This document shows positions 25,648 through 27,095 of a stretch of 27,095 nt of DNA, piece after piece. A model generated the notes under the pieces. That model searched no databases. It worked only from the letters and a program-made list of their open reading frames with translations, and was not told the DNA's origin. How positions within the stretch are numbered: the stretch's first letter is position 1; each line of letters opens with the position of its first letter. Source of the stretch: an uncultured Colwellia sp. (GTDB taxonomy: Bacteria; Pseudomonadota; Gammaproteobacteria; Enterobacterales; Alteromonadaceae); contig CAJWBY010000044.1 of assembly GCA_913020705.1 (NCBI GenBank), forward strand, positions 1-27,095, read 5' to 3'. The position numbers were made by a program, and so were the translations under genes.

Positions 25648-25664
25648 GCTGTATATAAACGCAA
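25637..25664 (-). promoter_or_regulatory. lexA: lexA promoter
   Basis: Minus-strand TTGCGT (25664-25659), 16 bases, then TACAAT (25642-25637). The -10 lies inside LexA box 2, so bound LexA would block the polymerase. Confidence 0.65.
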
Positions 25665-25680
25665 GTATAATTACGATGAC

Positions 25681-26502
25681 CTAATGTTGAAACTTCCCTT
25701 CTTGAAGGTAAAAGATAACTTGCTCAATAACTTTTTCATTTCTCATCATAAATGGATGCGTAGTTTCCATTTCAATATGATCATTCATTCCATCAAGCTT
25801 TGTACTCGCGACAGAAACTTTTCCATCATCCTTATCAGGGATTAGCGTTGATAATATTAAATTTACGCTTCGAGTGCCTGCTATGACGCCTAAATCAAAA
25901 TTCGCTTCACCTAACTTACTCGTAATACTTAACTCACCTGTTCCAAGTTGCATACCTGCATCACCATTTATAAAACTAAATCCAGGAGCATTACACAGTT
26001 TATCAACGACTTCACTGCCATTATTTGGAGGACCAAGCATCACGACTTTGTTGAGATTTTCTATTTTATGCCTGCTTAAATACTGCCTAACTAAAATACC
26101 ACCCATAGAATGAGTCACAAAGTTCACAGGTCGGTCTTTGCATTTCAATAAAGCCTTTGAAATGAACTTTTCAGCGAGTTCTTCAATAGAGTGATCTCGT
26201 GATGGGTAATTGATATTAATGACAAAATAGCCTTGAGCATGCAGACGCTTTTCAATAACGTTCATTGAACTTGAAGATCTTGCTAAGCCATGCAGCAGAA
26301 TCACACATTCGGTGTCAGGTGAATAATCAGATAAATCATCGGAATATGCTTGATTATGATAATGACTACTTTCATCTGATATAGCACTTAGCTCTTGCTC
26401 TATCATGTTTTTCAAACGCGTTTCAGCTTCCGCTATTTTTTTACCAAACTGTTCTTTAAGAAGCGCCAATTCGGCTTTAACTGCTGCTATTTTATCATTC
26501 AT
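25681..26502 (-). CDS. Alpha/beta hydrolase (PGAP1/lipase-like)
   Basis: 273 residues, cytosolic. Residues 1-40 are heptad-like and charged (AAVKAELALLKEQFG, AEAETRLKNMIEQEL), a likely coiled coil. The hydrolase fold starts at about 65: CVILLHGLARSSSSM (oxyanion hole), NINYPSRDHSIEELAE, and the nucleophile elbow FVTHSMGGILVRQYL with Ser132; LGPPNNGSEVVDKL is typical of the triacylglycerol-lipase/PGAP1-like esterases. The His is probably in DHIEMETTHPFMM. It has GGAG about seven bases before the ATG. Neighbouring the PLD-type gene upstream by 62 bases on the same strand, it could take part in lipid turnover, but no substrate is indicated. Confidence 0.85.
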   Translation of the reverse strand: MNDKIAAVKAELALLKEQFGKKIAEAETRLKNMIEQELSAISDESSHYHNQAYSDDLSDYSPDTECVILLHGLARSSSSMNVIEKRLHAQGYFVININYPSRDHSIEELAEKFISKALLKCKDRPVNFVTHSMGGILVRQYLSRHKIENLNKVVMLGPPNNGSEVVDKLCNAPGFSFINGDAGMQLGTGELSITSKLGEANFDLGVIAGTRSVNLILSTLIPDKDDGKVSVASTKLDGMNDHIEMETTHPFMMRNEKVIEQVIFYLQEGKFQH

Positions 26503-26564
26503 AACTCCGCTCCATTCCTACGCCATAACTTTGGATATTTCACTTTAATCATTTTGTTAATAAA

Positions 26565-27095
26565 CTATAAAATCCCTTTGGGGACAATTCTTCTGAGTTT
26601 AACACTGAATCGTTTTAGGTAACCCACTTCGCCATCAGGGTTCCAATTTAGCGTAGTTTGCCAGGCATTTTCGGGTTTCATTTCTTCTAACATTCCCTTC
26701 TTCACACTGCGTGCGATTTCTCTCGAAGGAATTATAGTAATACTTTCTGTATTTAAATTGGCACTTCTTGGATCTACATTGAATGTGCCGATGACAGTTA
26801 TTTCATCATCAATCACCATAGATTTTGCATGTAATCCAAATATAGGAACGTCTTTCAATTGATTATGCATCACATCAGACATTATTTTTTTTCTTATTTG
26901 AGCATCGGGTTTAAATTCGTAAATTAAAGCGCCCGTTTCTAAAAGCGCTTTTCTATCTCGTTGATAACCACTAAAGGCTTCTAGATTGTCGTTTGATGCC
27001 AAACTATTAGTAAGGATTTTAACTTCAACACCGCGGTCTACTAAGGCCTTGAATAAATTCCGGCTAAGAGACGTAGTAACCAAATAAGGTGTTTG
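26565..27095 (-). CDS. Phospholipase D superfamily protein, C-terminal part (cut by window edge)
   Basis: Partial: the frame stays open to base 27095, so the N-terminal portion lies outside the window. The visible 176 residues start QTPYLVTTSLSRNLFKALVDRGVEVKILTNSLASND, the typical mid-protein segment before the second HKD motif, then the motif itself: HAKSMVIDDEITVIGTFNVDPRS (His, Lys, Asp). This pattern fits the cardiolipin-synthase-like/YmdC (ClsC) branch of phosphatidyltransferases better than nucleases. With the downstream alpha/beta hydrolase it may form a lipid-related pair. An apparent start at 27083 is an internal TTG and should not be used. Confidence 0.85.
   Translation of the reverse strand, partial: QTPYLVTTSLSRNLFKALVDRGVEVKILTNSLASNDNLEAFSGYQRDRKALLETGALIYEFKPDAQIRKKIMSDVMHNQLKDVPIFGLHAKSMVIDDEITVIGTFNVDPRSANLNTESITIIPSREIARSVKKGMLEEMKPENAWQTTLNWNPDGEVGYLKRFSVKLRRIVPKGIL

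Noticed and set aside
25649..25664. A possible third LexA box starting CTGTATATAAAC
   Set aside because: Its right half is GCAA rather than ACAG, so only the left half matches.

Overview
The window looks like ordinary chromosome from a marine gammaproteobacterium of the order Alteromonadales, most likely a Colwellia or Thalassotalea relative. The AT-rich base composition, protein sequences close to Shewanella/Colwellia-type families, and several conserved gene orders (rph-pyrE, bioH/comF/nfuA, coxBA-ctaG-coxC...surf1-ctaA-cyoE-sco) point there. This placement is inference from pattern recognition, not from a search. I saw no rRNA, tRNA, CRISPR array, insertion sequence or prophage.

Layout. 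1-1.3 kb: yceH (+) and a HAD phosphatase (-). 1.4-4.4 kb: a three-gene minus-strand operon: exported thioredoxin-like protein, Tat-targeted gluconate-dehydrogenase-subunit-3-like protein, GMC flavoprotein. 4.5-6.0 kb: rph-pyrE (+), ending in a strong 16-bp hairpin terminator. 6.1-7.4 kb: a SprA-type HExxH protein and a small protein with a flagellar-rod-like C-terminus (-). 7.5-9.2 kb: bioH (-) divergent from comF (+). 9.2-11.8 kb: a large exported M14 zinc carboxypeptidase (-). 11.9-12.9 kb: an IscR-type operator, nfuA and a small membrane protein (+). 12.9-15.4 kb: a MATE/DinF transporter (-) and an exported polysaccharide deacetylase (+).

15.5-24.5 kb is one functional block for aerobic respiration. 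coxB-coxA-ctaG-coxC encode an A1-type heme-copper cytochrome c oxidase and its CuB chaperone. A one-gene plus-strand island (DUF2909-type twin-TM protein) follows. Then surf1, a Sco-like membrane protein, ctaA, cyoE and sco1 supply heme A and copper to the same enzyme. CoxB carries two tandem c-type heme domains fused behind the CuA domain, so the oxidase is predicted to be a caa3-like enzyme with an extra covalent heme.

24.5-27.1 kb: a 523-bp gene-free region with an orphan Fur-like box and a palindrome, then lexA with two LexA boxes, an alpha/beta hydrolase, and the 3' part of a phospholipase-D-superfamily (cardiolipin-synthase-like) gene cut by the window edge.

I found no clearly new multi-gene system. 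The most worthwhile leads are the diheme CoxB, the GMC/subunit-3/thioredoxin operon with atypical active-site residues, the orphan Fur box upstream of coxB, and the near-perfect IscR operator at nfuA.
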